Source: Nitriliruptoraceae bacterium (lineage in GTDB: Bacteria; Actinomycetota; Nitriliruptoria; Nitriliruptorales; Nitriliruptoraceae). Taken from it: a stretch of DNA of 39,230 nt. The position numbers were made by a program, and so were the translations under genes. This document shows, in pieces, positions 17,130 to 24,712 of the stretch (the stretch's first letter is position 1; every line of letters starts with the position of its first letter). The stretch is from contig SKJX01000206.1 of the NCBI GenBank assembly GCA_007121785.1, positions 1 to 39,230 of the forward strand, in the 5' to 3' direction. A model generated the notes under the pieces. That model saw only the letters and a program-made list of their open reading frames with translations. It had not been told where the DNA came from and searched no databases.

Positions 17130-18326
17130 TCATCGATCATCCACGACGTCGACCACGATGCGGGCCGGGTCGTCGAGGTGGTCGACGGCGACCTCCGCGT
17201 CGTCGCTGAGCCCGAGCACCCAGGTCATCACACCGTGATGGTCCCCGGACAGCACCACCTCATCGACCGGATCGGCCGGCCCGTCGAGGCGCAGCGGCCC
17301 GTCGTAGGTCTCGACCGCACCGTCGTCGGTCAGGTCCACGCGTGTGCCCTCGGTGACGATCTCCAGGTACGCCTCGGTGTCGATCTCGAGGTCCTCGTCG
17401 CTGGGGTAGGCCCGGATCGGCCCGTCGGTGGGTGCCACCTCGTAGGCCGGCACCGCGTCCTCGAACTCCAGGGTGACGCGGACGAACCCGTCGTGGTCGC
17501 CGAGCCGCACGTCGGTGAGGTACCCGCGGCCGTCACCGCCGGTGTGCGGTTCGCGGCTCGGGTCGCTGATCAGCGAGGTGCCGTCGTCGGGGGCCGACCC
17601 GTCGTCCGGGGCCGAACCGTCGCTGGCGTCCGACCCCTCGCCCGCGTCCGGCCCGTCGTCGCCGGCGATGGGTTCGAGCGTCATGAGCATGTCGTGGATC
17701 AGGTCGCGTCGGGTCGACAGGTCCGGCTCGCCCAGGTCGGCGGCCTGCGCGGTCAAGGTGCGCCCGTCGAACGCCACGTAGGTGCGGTGCACGTCGGTCC
17801 CCTCGCGCAGGTAGGTCTCGCCGGTCGCGGTGCCGTCGACCCGCAGCGCGGAGCGGCCGGCGATCTCGGTCTCCTCCACCTGCTCGACGTCGGTGGCGGG
17901 GTCGTCCAGGATTCGCTCGTGCGTCGCGTCCAGGTCATGGTCCTCGACCAGCAGCAGCACCGAGGAGGCCAGTGGCAGGACGGTGTTGGGCTCGACCTCC
18001 GGTGGCTGGACGTCGAACACGCGGCACGGGTCGGTCACCTCGCCGTCGTTGGCGTACCACCGGTCGGGGTAGGCGATCCGGTAGCCGTCAGCGGGGTTCT
18101 CGCACGATCCGGTGAGGTCGAACGCCGCCGCTCCGTCGGCGTCGGACGTCGCCGTCGCGGGGTCCTCGGTCGACGATCCGTCCTCGTCGGGCGAGCCGTC
18201 GTCATCCGGACGCTCGTCCGATCGCTCGTCGCCGGTCGCCGCCGGCTCCTGCGGCGCGTCGGGGTCACCGCAGGCGGCGAGCAGCAGCCCGAGGGTGAGC
18301 AGGGTCGCGGTCAGCACGGTCCGCAT
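17130..18326 (-). CDS. Lipoprotein with anti-sigma-like sensor domain and C-terminal AMIN-like domain
   Basis: A 398-residue exported lipoprotein: signal peptide with lipobox LLLAAC (lipidated Cys19), Asp/Glu/Ser-rich linker to about residue 70, then a domain with C75, the segment IAYPDRW, C101 and TYVAFDGRTLTAQAADLGEP that resembles the outer domain of the adjacent anti-sigma factor. After a second acidic linker, residues 268-398 (LTDVRLGDHDGFVRVTLEFE and onward) match the AMIN-like domain found in actinobacterial lipoproteins, possibly glycan-binding. It is first in the minus-strand order lipoprotein, sigma, anti-sigma, L,D-transpeptidase. TCAGGAGG precedes ATG 18326 at good distance, and an ECF-type promoter lies 50 bases upstream. 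Confidence 0.88.
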   Translation of the reverse strand: MRTVLTATLLTLGLLLAACGDPDAPQEPAATGDERSDERPDDDGSPDEDGSSTEDPATATSDADGAAAFDLTGSCENPADGYRIAYPDRWYANDGEVTDPCRVFDVQPPEVEPNTVLPLASSVLLLVEDHDLDATHERILDDPATDVEQVEETEIAGRSALRVDGTATGETYLREGTDVHRTYVAFDGRTLTAQAADLGEPDLSTRRDLIHDMLMTLEPIAGDDGPDAGEGSDASDGSAPDDGSAPDDGTSLISDPSREPHTGGDGRGYLTDVRLGDHDGFVRVTLEFEDAVPAYEVAPTDGPIRAYPSDEDLEIDTEAYLEIVTEGTRVDLTDDGAVETYDGPLRLDGPADPVDEVVLSGDHHGVMTWVLGLSDDAEVAVDHLDDPARIVVDVVDDR

Positions 18327-18376
18327 CGTCGTCGGCCTCCTGACGGGCGCGTGTGCGTGCGGTCGCTCTCACCGGT

Positions 18377-18405
18377 GGTTGTCGCAACGTGCTCGACAGG
18401 TTCAC
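18377..18405 (-). promoter_or_regulatory. ECF-sigma-type promoter of the lipoprotein-sigma-anti-sigma operon
   Basis: Minus strand: GTGAACC, 15 bases, then GACAACCACCGG, ending 50 bases before the lipoprotein ATG. It is the near-twin of the element at 15484-15512, with identical spacing and similarity continuing past the -10 (ACCACCGGYGAGA). It suggests that the sigma factor activates its own operon. Confidence 0.7.
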
Positions 18406-18436
18406 GGCGTCCGGTGCCCGCACGCCAGGATCGAGC

Positions 18437-19534
18437 TCACCCCGCGTCGGTCGCGCCCTCGGTGATGATCGCGAGCACGCGACTGGCGCCGTCGAACCCG
18501 AGCGCCTCGCGGTGGTCGCCCGCGTGGTGCAACGCCGCGACCCCGGCGGCCCCCGACGCCGTGGTGGTGATCCCGCGCTCGCCGAGCAGGGCGACGGTGG
18601 CATCGGCCTCGGCGTCATCGATGGTGACGAGGTGGTCGGCCGAGCGGGCGAGTTCGCCGAGCGCGAGGTGGGACGGTTCCTTGCAGTCCAGCCGCCCCAT
18701 CGAGGAGACCGGTCCGGTGGTGGCGACCGGCCGCCCGGCCCGGATGCTCTCCAGCAGCGCCGGCGCGGCCGCGGGTTCGACCACCACGATGGTCACCTCC
18801 TCGCCCCACCGCTCGCGCACGAACGCGCTGACCGCGGCGGCGAGCCCGCCGACACCGGCCTGCAGCAGCACGTGCGTCGGGGTCCGGTCCAGGGCGTCGT
18901 CGATCTCCGACGCCAGCGCCAGGTAGCCCTCCATCACCCCGGCCGGTTGGTCCACGTAGCCCGGCCACGAGGAGTCGGACAGGAGCACCCAGCCGCGCTG
19001 CTCGGCGTCCGCCGCGACCGCGGCCATGCTCTGCTCGTAGTCGTCGCCCGCACGGACCACCTCGGCGCCCCGCTGCCGCAAGCGGTCGGCGAAAGCCTCG
19101 GGGACGGTGTCGCTGAGGTAGACCACCGCTCGCGCGCCGAACACCGCGGCGCCGGCCGCCACCGACAGTCCGTGGTTGCCCGCGCTCGCGCAGGCGAACA
19201 CCTCGCCTTCGAGCGCGGTCGCCAGTTCCTCCTCGGTCGCCGGTCGGCCGGAACGGTCCAGGCGGTCGGTCGCCATCCGGGCGATCACGTGGGCCGCGCC
19301 CAGCGCCTTGAAGCTGCCCAACCCCATCCGGAGGCGCTCGTCCTTGAGATCCAGCCGCGCTACGCCGAACGCCGCCGCGAGCGACCGCGCGGACACCAGG
19401 GGTGTCGGTTCGGCGACCGGGCAGCGTGCCAACAGCGCTTGCACGCCCGACGGGTCACTGGGCACCTCGCCCTGGGCCAAGCCGCGGTCGGCCGGGATCC
19501 CCCGGCCGCGGAGAGGGTTGGTGAACCGTTCCAT
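18437..19534 (-). CDS. PLP-dependent lyase, diaminopropionate ammonia-lyase-like
   Basis: A 365-residue fold-type II PLP enzyme. The PLP lysine is in GLGSFKALGAAHVIARM, the phosphate loop region reads CASAGNHGLSVAAGAA, and DSSWPGY and PTHVLLQAGVGGLAAAVSAF match the diaminopropionate ammonia-lyase (YgeX/DpaL) subgroup rather than threonine dehydratase. One oddity: the Asp that precedes GNHG in E. coli DpaL (Asp120, an acid-base residue) is Ala here, while the later Asp (DSSW) is kept. The substrate may therefore differ from 2,3-diaminopropionate. It stands alone, separated from the lipoprotein by its promoter region and divergent from the molybdoenzyme operon. Confidence 0.8.
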   Translation of the reverse strand: MERFTNPLRGRGIPADRGLAQGEVPSDPSGVQALLARCPVAEPTPLVSARSLAAAFGVARLDLKDERLRMGLGSFKALGAAHVIARMATDRLDRSGRPATEEELATALEGEVFACASAGNHGLSVAAGAAVFGARAVVYLSDTVPEAFADRLRQRGAEVVRAGDDYEQSMAAVAADAEQRGWVLLSDSSWPGYVDQPAGVMEGYLALASEIDDALDRTPTHVLLQAGVGGLAAAVSAFVRERWGEEVTIVVVEPAAAPALLESIRAGRPVATTGPVSSMGRLDCKEPSHLALGELARSADHLVTIDDAEADATVALLGERGITTTASGAAGVAALHHAGDHREALGFDGASRVLAIITEGATDAG

Positions 19535-19711
19535 CAGCGCTCCGGTACGGGGGTGGTGTGACGGTACTCCGTGGCACCGGTGGTGAACGACGGACGGGTC
19601 GCTCGGCTGCGGTCGGTGCGTCGACCGTGCCTCGTCCCGGCGAACACCGGACGTGGCGGTCTCCCCGGGTTGCCGATGGTCCCTCCGTCCGGGGCGCCGC
19701 CGTTCGACCTC

Positions 19712-19725
19712 GGGACCTTGGTCCC
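19712..19725. promoter_or_regulatory. DosR/DevR-like palindrome upstream of the molybdoenzyme operon
   Basis: GGGACCTTGGTCCC is a perfect 6-2-6 palindrome. It fits the core of the mycobacterial DosR box (GGGACTWWAGTCCC) at all positions except the symmetric T/A to C/G pair. It lies about 100 bases before the first gene of the operon and about 63 bases before a TATTCT -10-like hexamer. NarL/DosR-type binding is inferred; GC-rich palindromes also arise by chance. Confidence 0.45.
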
Positions 19726-19788
19726 ATCCACGGATGACGAGGGGCCCCGGCGAGCGCGTGGTCGCCGCCCCACGATCTCGACCCGTGA

Positions 19789-19817
19789 TATTCTTTAGTT
19801 ATTAACTGAACGTTTGC
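19789..19817. promoter_or_regulatory. AT-rich promoter/operator island of the molybdoenzyme operon
   Basis: An AT-rich island in very GC-rich surroundings holds TATTCT (19789-19794) as a likely -10 and an inverted repeat AGTTA-T-TAACT (19797-19807), also readable as TTAG-N7-CTGA (19795-19809). It ends just before the RBS and ATG at 19828. A related dyad precedes the DUF2249 gene at 33386-33400. Confidence 0.55.
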
Positions 19818-19827
19818 TCGAGAGGTC

Positions 19828-20049
19828 ATGATGGCGACCACGGATCCGACCCGCCGCCGGTTCCTCAAAGGGGTGGCTGCCGCACCGCTGCTCGCCGGGA
19901 TCGGCGTCGCGATGACGCGGCTCGGTTCCTTCGCCGCCACGGTGCGTCCCGGAGGGCGCGGCGCCTCCTCCGAACGCTGTGGCGCGTGCGGGTCGTGGGG
20001 GCACCTGATGCTGGATCGCCACTGCCCCGCGACCCCGGAGGTGCGGTGA
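19828..20049 (+). CDS. Tat-exported zinc-knuckle microprotein
   Basis: A 73-residue protein. Residues 9-32 form a twin-arginine signal (TRRRFLKGVAAAPLLAGIGV). The mature part carries RCGACGSWGHLMLDRHCP, a C-X2-C-X4-H-X6-C pattern with the CGxxGH core of CCHC zinc knuckles; the same spacing occurs in the knuckle of eukaryotic TAF1. Tat export fits a domain folded around metal in the cytoplasm. Its stop is two bases before the ATG of the molybdopterin subunit, so the two are surely co-translated or coupled. ATG at 19828 or 19831 follows GAGAGG. Possible roles are accessory, assembly or electron-transfer partner of the oxidoreductase; none is shown. Confidence 0.72.
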   Translation: MMATTDPTRRRFLKGVAAAPLLAGIGVAMTRLGSFAATVRPGGRGASSERCGACGSWGHLMLDRHCPATPEVR

Positions 20050-20051
20050 CG

Positions 20052-22691
20052 ATGAGGTCACGTGAACCGTCCCAGACCCCCGACACCGCCGGCACCACCG
20101 ACCCCACCGGCGGCATCGACGCGGCGGACCAGGCACCCGACCCGTCGCGCCGCCGGTTGCTCCAGGCCCTCGGCGCCGGTGCCGGCGTCGCCGCCGCAGG
20201 TGGGGCCGGCGTGGTCGCCACCACCTCGCCGGCCGAAGCCAGGAGCACCGGCGAGGAAGCGCTCGGTGTCGACCGCGTGGTCCGCACCACCTGCTCACCC
20301 AACTGCACCGGCTCGTGTGGCCAACTGGCGTTCGTCCGCGACGACCGGGTGGTGAAGATCCAGCAGGCGGCGGACTTCCCCGACGAGGTCTACAACCCCC
20401 GCGGCTGCATGAAGGGGTTGTCGTTCCACCACAACATCCACGGTGACGACCGGATCCAGACGCCCTTGATCCGCACCGGCGAACGTGGCTCAGGGGAGTT
20501 CCGGGAGGCCACCTGGGACGAGGTCCTCGACCGCATCGCCGAGGAGTTCGCGCGGATCGGTGACGAGCACGGGTACGAGTCGATCCACGTCTTCGGGCAG
20601 GTCCCAGGCTCGGGGTACGTGCACAAGGGCGCCAACTACCGCGCCTGCGCGACGCTCGGCATGAGCCACGGCACCAGTTTCGACTTCAACGGCGACCTGC
20701 CGATGGGCATGCCAATCACCTTCGGGGTGCAGAACGCCGAGCATGAGACCAAGGACTGGGCCAACAGCCGGTTCCTGCTGATCGTCGGGGCCAACCCGCT
20801 GGACACCCGCATCCCGGACGCCCACTTCCTGTTCGACGCGGCCGACCGTGGCGCCCGCCTGGTGGTGGTCGACCCGGTGTTCTCCGCGACGGCGGCCAAG
20901 GCCGACAGTTGGCTGCAGATCGCCCCCGGCACCGACGCCGCGTTCGCGCTCGGCATGGTCCACGCGATCCTGGAGGAGGACCTCGCCGATCTCGATTTCG
21001 TCCGAACCTACACCGACGGGGCGCTGCTGGTCCGTCGCGACACCGGCAAGCGGCTCCTGGCGGGGGAGCTGACCAGCGTCGAGGACCGGGGCCAGACGGG
21101 GCTGCGTGCCGAGTTCGACGAGGTCTACGTCGTCTGGGACCGCGACTCCGACCGCCCCGTCGCGCTCGGGACCGAGAAGCTCGGGATGCCCGACGGCGTC
21201 GACGCCGCCCTCGACGGGGCCTTCGACGTCGAACTGACCGGCGGCGGTCGCGTGGAGGTCGTGCCAGCCTGGTCGCTGGTCGCCGCCGAGGTGGCGCGCT
21301 GGAGCCCGGAACGGTCCGAGGAGGTCACCGGGGTCCCCGCCGACCTGATCCGGCGAGCCGCACGTGCCTACGCGACCGAGTCGCCGGCCGCGATCCTGAT
21401 GGGTGGCGGCTCCAACCACTGGTTCCACGGCGACCACATCGGCCGTGCCTACGCGCTGCTGGCGACCGTCACGGGCAACATCGGCCGCTCCGGGGGTGGT
21501 TTCAGCGTCTACGTCGGGCAGTACAAGGTCCGGCTCGACACCTCCCCGTGGTGGACCCTCGAGGACCGCAGCGCACCGATCGTCCCCTCGATCTACTTCC
21601 TCCGGGGCCGGACGGAGACGATGCACCCGGACATCCCCTACCCGCCACACGGGTTCAAGGCGTTGTTCTGCACCTTCGCGAACATGTTCGTGCAGTCCCC
21701 GGACCTCAACCGGCTCTACGAGACGCTCGAGGGCCTCGACCTGATCGTCGTCGCCGACCCGATCCTGACCGAGACCGCCAAGTACGCCGACATCGTGCTG
21801 CCGGCGACGACCTGGTACGAGAAGATCGACCTCACCGCAACCCCGATCCACCCGTTCGTCCAGATCCAGCAGCCGGCCATCCCGCCCGTCGGCGAGTCCC
21901 GCGACGAGCTGTGGATGTGGCAGGAGATCATCCGACGGATCGACCCGGACCTGGCCGAGGAGCACTTCCTGCCGCACTCGGCGGAGGACGCGGTCGAGAT
22001 GATGCTCGCCGCCGGCGACACGGCCGATGGGCCGACGCGGGGGATGACGCTCGAGGGGCTGCGCGAGGGGCCGATGCGGCTCAACGTGCCCGATCCGGAG
22101 GTGCCGTTCCAGCGCCAGATCGAGGAACTGGCCCCGTTCCCGCCCCGCAGCCTGCCGGCGCCGATCGAGGCCACCCAACGGTTCGTGCCGACGGGTCGGA
22201 TCGAGTTCTACAAGGATCAGGAGCGGTTCCTCGAGCGCGGTGAGACCGTCCCCACCCACCTCACCCCGCACGACGACGGGGTGCACGACCCGCACCGTTT
22301 CCCCCTGACGCTGCTGTCGCCGCACTCCAAGTGGCGGATCCACTCGACCTACTCGAACAACCCGTGGCTCCAGGAGATCCACGGCAACCGTCCGAGCGTG
22401 ATGATCCACCCCGAGGATGCTCGCGCCCGCGGCATCCGGGACGGCGATGAGATCGATGTGTTCAACGGTCGAGGCCAGCTCGGTGCGTGGGCCAAGGTCA
22501 CCGAAGCGGCCAGGCCCGGCACCGCGACCCTCCACGAGGGCTGGTGGCCGCGGTTCTTCCGCTCGGGCAAGGGCGTGAACGAACTCACCACCTCCGAGGT
22601 CAACCCCATCCACGAGATCCACTGCGTCGCCAACATGTGGTCACCGTCGACGCCGTGGAAGGACTGCCGCTGCGAGGTGCGCCGTGCGTGA
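20052..22691 (+). CDS. Type II (NarG-like) DMSO-reductase-family molybdopterin oxidoreductase, catalytic subunit
   Basis: An 879-residue Tat substrate (SRRRLLQALG signal) that would act outside the membrane. FeS ligands are C81, C85, C89 and C119 (CSPNCTGSC, NPRGCMKG). NCTGSC is NarG-like, with Cys where NarG has His. The segment FDFNGDLPMGMPITFG aligns with NarG YADLPPASP and predicts an Asp ligand to Mo (Asp215). RIPDAHF, QIAPGTDAAFALGMVHAILE and RTYTDGALLV also match the NarG/EbdA/SerA (type II) clade. The substrate could be an N, S, Se, As or Cl oxyanion, or an organic compound. The start is ATG 20052, as GGAGGT lies nine bases before it. No TorD/NarJ-type chaperone gene is in the window. 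Confidence 0.9.
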   Translation: MRSREPSQTPDTAGTTDPTGGIDAADQAPDPSRRRLLQALGAGAGVAAAGGAGVVATTSPAEARSTGEEALGVDRVVRTTCSPNCTGSCGQLAFVRDDRVVKIQQAADFPDEVYNPRGCMKGLSFHHNIHGDDRIQTPLIRTGERGSGEFREATWDEVLDRIAEEFARIGDEHGYESIHVFGQVPGSGYVHKGANYRACATLGMSHGTSFDFNGDLPMGMPITFGVQNAEHETKDWANSRFLLIVGANPLDTRIPDAHFLFDAADRGARLVVVDPVFSATAAKADSWLQIAPGTDAAFALGMVHAILEEDLADLDFVRTYTDGALLVRRDTGKRLLAGELTSVEDRGQTGLRAEFDEVYVVWDRDSDRPVALGTEKLGMPDGVDAALDGAFDVELTGGGRVEVVPAWSLVAAEVARWSPERSEEVTGVPADLIRRAARAYATESPAAILMGGGSNHWFHGDHIGRAYALLATVTGNIGRSGGGFSVYVGQYKVRLDTSPWWTLEDRSAPIVPSIYFLRGRTETMHPDIPYPPHGFKALFCTFANMFVQSPDLNRLYETLEGLDLIVVADPILTETAKYADIVLPATTWYEKIDLTATPIHPFVQIQQPAIPPVGESRDELWMWQEIIRRIDPDLAEEHFLPHSAEDAVEMMLAAGDTADGPTRGMTLEGLREGPMRLNVPDPEVPFQRQIEELAPFPPRSLPAPIEATQRFVPTGRIEFYKDQERFLERGETVPTHLTPHDDGVHDPHRFPLTLLSPHSKWRIHSTYSNNPWLQEIHGNRPSVMIHPEDARARGIRDGDEIDVFNGRGQLGAWAKVTEAARPGTATLHEGWWPRFFRSGKGVNELTTSEVNPIHEIHCVANMWSPSTPWKDCRCEVRRA

Positions 22692-23460
22692 CGACGATGT
22701 CCTTGGGGCCCTGCTCGCTGGCGACGACCCGAACGAGGGGCGTGCCGCGACCGTCGAACGGACCTCGGCGATCGAGGCGCTGCCACCGGCGTCACGCGAG
22801 TGGGGCGAGATCGACGCACGGTCGGATTCCCCGCGCTGGGGCATGCTCGTCGACACCGAACGCTGCATCGGCTGCTGGTCCTGCGCGGTGATCTGTCGAT
22901 CGGAGAACGACGTCGCGCTCGGCATGTGGTGGAACCGCATCTTGACCGGCGGGGACGACCTCGACACCCCATCGGTCGACGAGCACGGCCAGATGTCGAT
23001 GGACTGGCTGCCGTTGGCCTGCCAGCACTGCGACGACGCGCCGTGCGAGAAGGTCTGCCCGACCGCGGCCACCTACACCAACGACGAGGGCGTGGTGCTG
23101 GTCGACGTCGACAAGTGCATCGGGTGTCGGTACTGCATGGCGGCGTGCCCCTACGGCGTCCGCGTCTTCAACTGGGGCGAACCGGAGAAGGCCACCGGGG
23201 TCGAGGAGGGGATGGTCCACGCCCGCCCGGTCGGCACCGTCGAGAAGTGCTCGCTGTGCGTGCACCGGCTCGCCGAAGGCCAGGAGCCGTCGTGTGTCGT
23301 GTCGTGCCCGGCGCAGGCCCGCATCTTCGGTGACCTCAACGCGGCCGACAGCCACATCAACCGGCTGATCCAGGACCGCGGCGGTGACCAACTGCTGGAG
23401 ACCAAGGGGACCGAGCCGAAGGTCCGCTACCTGCCACCTCGACGCCGGAGGTCGCTGTGA
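22684..23460 (+). CDS. Four-cluster ferredoxin-like subunit (PsrB/DmsB/NrfC type)
   Basis: A 258-residue iron-sulfur subunit that carries electrons between the membrane subunit and the molybdenum subunit. Four Cys groups are complete: CIGCWSCAVIC, CQHCDDAPCEKVCP, CIGCRYCMAACP and CSLCVHRLAEGQEPSCVVSC, so four [4Fe-4S] clusters are expected, with no Trp replacement as in NarH. There is no signal peptide; it would be exported with the Tat-bearing catalytic subunit. GTG at 22684 overlaps the upstream stop by eight bases and its own end overlaps the next gene by four, so expression is tightly coupled. A 50-residue N-terminal extension precedes the first cluster. Confidence 0.93.
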   Translation: MRDDDVLGALLAGDDPNEGRAATVERTSAIEALPPASREWGEIDARSDSPRWGMLVDTERCIGCWSCAVICRSENDVALGMWWNRILTGGDDLDTPSVDEHGQMSMDWLPLACQHCDDAPCEKVCPTAATYTNDEGVVLVDVDKCIGCRYCMAACPYGVRVFNWGEPEKATGVEEGMVHARPVGTVEKCSLCVHRLAEGQEPSCVVSCPAQARIFGDLNAADSHINRLIQDRGGDQLLETKGTEPKVRYLPPRRRRSL

Positions 23461-24695
23461 CCACGATCGCACCTCCCACCACGCCGACGTCGCCGGCGGC
23501 GACGGGCCGCAGAGGGCCACGATGGGCCTGGTACGCGGTGCTCGCGATCGGGCTGGCGATCGGGCTGTTCTCCTTCGGCTACCAGCTGACCGCGGGGCTC
23601 GAGGTGACCGGGCTGACCAACACCGTCACCTGGGGTCTGTACATCGTGCTCTTCATGTTCCTGGTCGGTGTGTCAGCCGGCGGGCTCATCGTGGTCGCCG
23701 GCAGCGAACTGGTCGGCAGCCACCGCCTGGATTCGCTCAACCTCCTCGCGGTGATCGTCTCCGGTACCGCGGTCGCAGCGGCGGCGGTATCGATCATCCC
23801 GGATCTCGGCCGCCCCTTCATGGCGTGGCAGATGATGGTCTCACCGCAGGTGATGTCCCCGCTGGTGTGGGACATGGTGGTGATCTCGGTCTACCTGGCG
23901 ATCGCCGGCATCGACCTGTGGATCCTCACCCGACCGAAGCCGATGGCCAAGTGGCTACGCGTCATGGCGATGGTGACCTTGCCGGTGGCCGTGCTCGTGC
24001 ACTCGATCACCGCGTGGATCTTCGGGTTTCTCGTCGCCCGCCCGTTCTGGAACACCGCGATCCTGGCCCCGCTGTTCATCTCCTCGGCTCTGGTCTCCGG
24101 CACCGCGTTCGTGCTGGTGGTCGCCTGGATCGTGCGGCGGGTCACGTCCTGGCGGCCGCCCCACCACGTGTTCGCCGACCTCGGCAAGCTGCTGGCCTGG
24201 TTCGTCGCGGTCGACTTCTTCCTGCTCGTCGCCGAGTTGGTCACCGCGTTCACGTCCCAGACCGACTACCACCTCGCGCCGCTGGAGATGCTGTTCACCG
24301 GCCGCCAGGCGCCGCTGTTCTGGGGGCAGCTGGTGTTCGGGGTGCTGCTGCCCTTCCTCGTCTACGCCAACCCGCGCCTGCGGAGCCGAACGAAGCTGCT
24401 CGTGGCCGCCGCGGTGCTGTCGATCCTGGGCGTGTTCGCCAAGCGCGTGAACATCCTCATGCCCGGGATGTACGAGCCACAGATCAACCTGCCACCGGGC
24501 CAGTCGGGGAACGCCACCGGCCAGGCGTTCACGCTCGACCTGCTGTACGTCCCCACGTGGGTCGAGTACGGGGTCGTCATCGGCATCGGCGCGTTCGCGG
24601 CGACCCTGATCACCCTCGGGGTCCGTCGGTGGGTGCTGCCACAGGCCGGATCCGACGATGCCGTCGTGGAGGAGCAGGAGGACCGCGAACCTTGA
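23457..24695 (+). CDS. NrfD/PsrC-family membrane quinone-interacting subunit
   Basis: A 412-residue membrane protein with about nine to ten hydrophobic helices, beginning WYAVLAIGLAIGLFSFGYQL. The segment GLYIVLFMFLVGVSAGGLIV is the N-terminal NrfD signature, and PDLGRPFMAWQMM is also typical. NrfD/PsrC proteins exchange electrons with menaquinone and have no heme. GTG 23457 overlaps the previous stop (GTGA). It is the last gene of the operon and ends 17 bases before a convergent gene. Type II enzymes usually use a cytochrome b or soluble partner instead of NrfD, which makes this pairing notable. Confidence 0.92.
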   Translation: MTTIAPPTTPTSPAATGRRGPRWAWYAVLAIGLAIGLFSFGYQLTAGLEVTGLTNTVTWGLYIVLFMFLVGVSAGGLIVVAGSELVGSHRLDSLNLLAVIVSGTAVAAAAVSIIPDLGRPFMAWQMMVSPQVMSPLVWDMVVISVYLAIAGIDLWILTRPKPMAKWLRVMAMVTLPVAVLVHSITAWIFGFLVARPFWNTAILAPLFISSALVSGTAFVLVVAWIVRRVTSWRPPHHVFADLGKLLAWFVAVDFFLLVAELVTAFTSQTDYHLAPLEMLFTGRQAPLFWGQLVFGVLLPFLVYANPRLRSRTKLLVAAAVLSILGVFAKRVNILMPGMYEPQINLPPGQSGNATGQAFTLDLLYVPTWVEYGVVIGIGAFAATLITLGVRRWVLPQAGSDDAVVEEQEDREP

Positions 24696-24712
24696 GGTCG
24701 GCGCCTCGTCAT

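Noticed and set aside
17035-17133. Longer sigma factor starting at ATG 17133, overlapping the lipoprotein stop
   Set aside because: The added 33 residues have poor codon bias and no family resemblance. Because of the ATGA overlap this remains a real alternative.
20490-22622. A 710-codon antisense frame over the molybdenum subunit
   Set aside because: Typical GC-rich antisense shadow; the sense strand carries the full set of FeS and Mo motifs.
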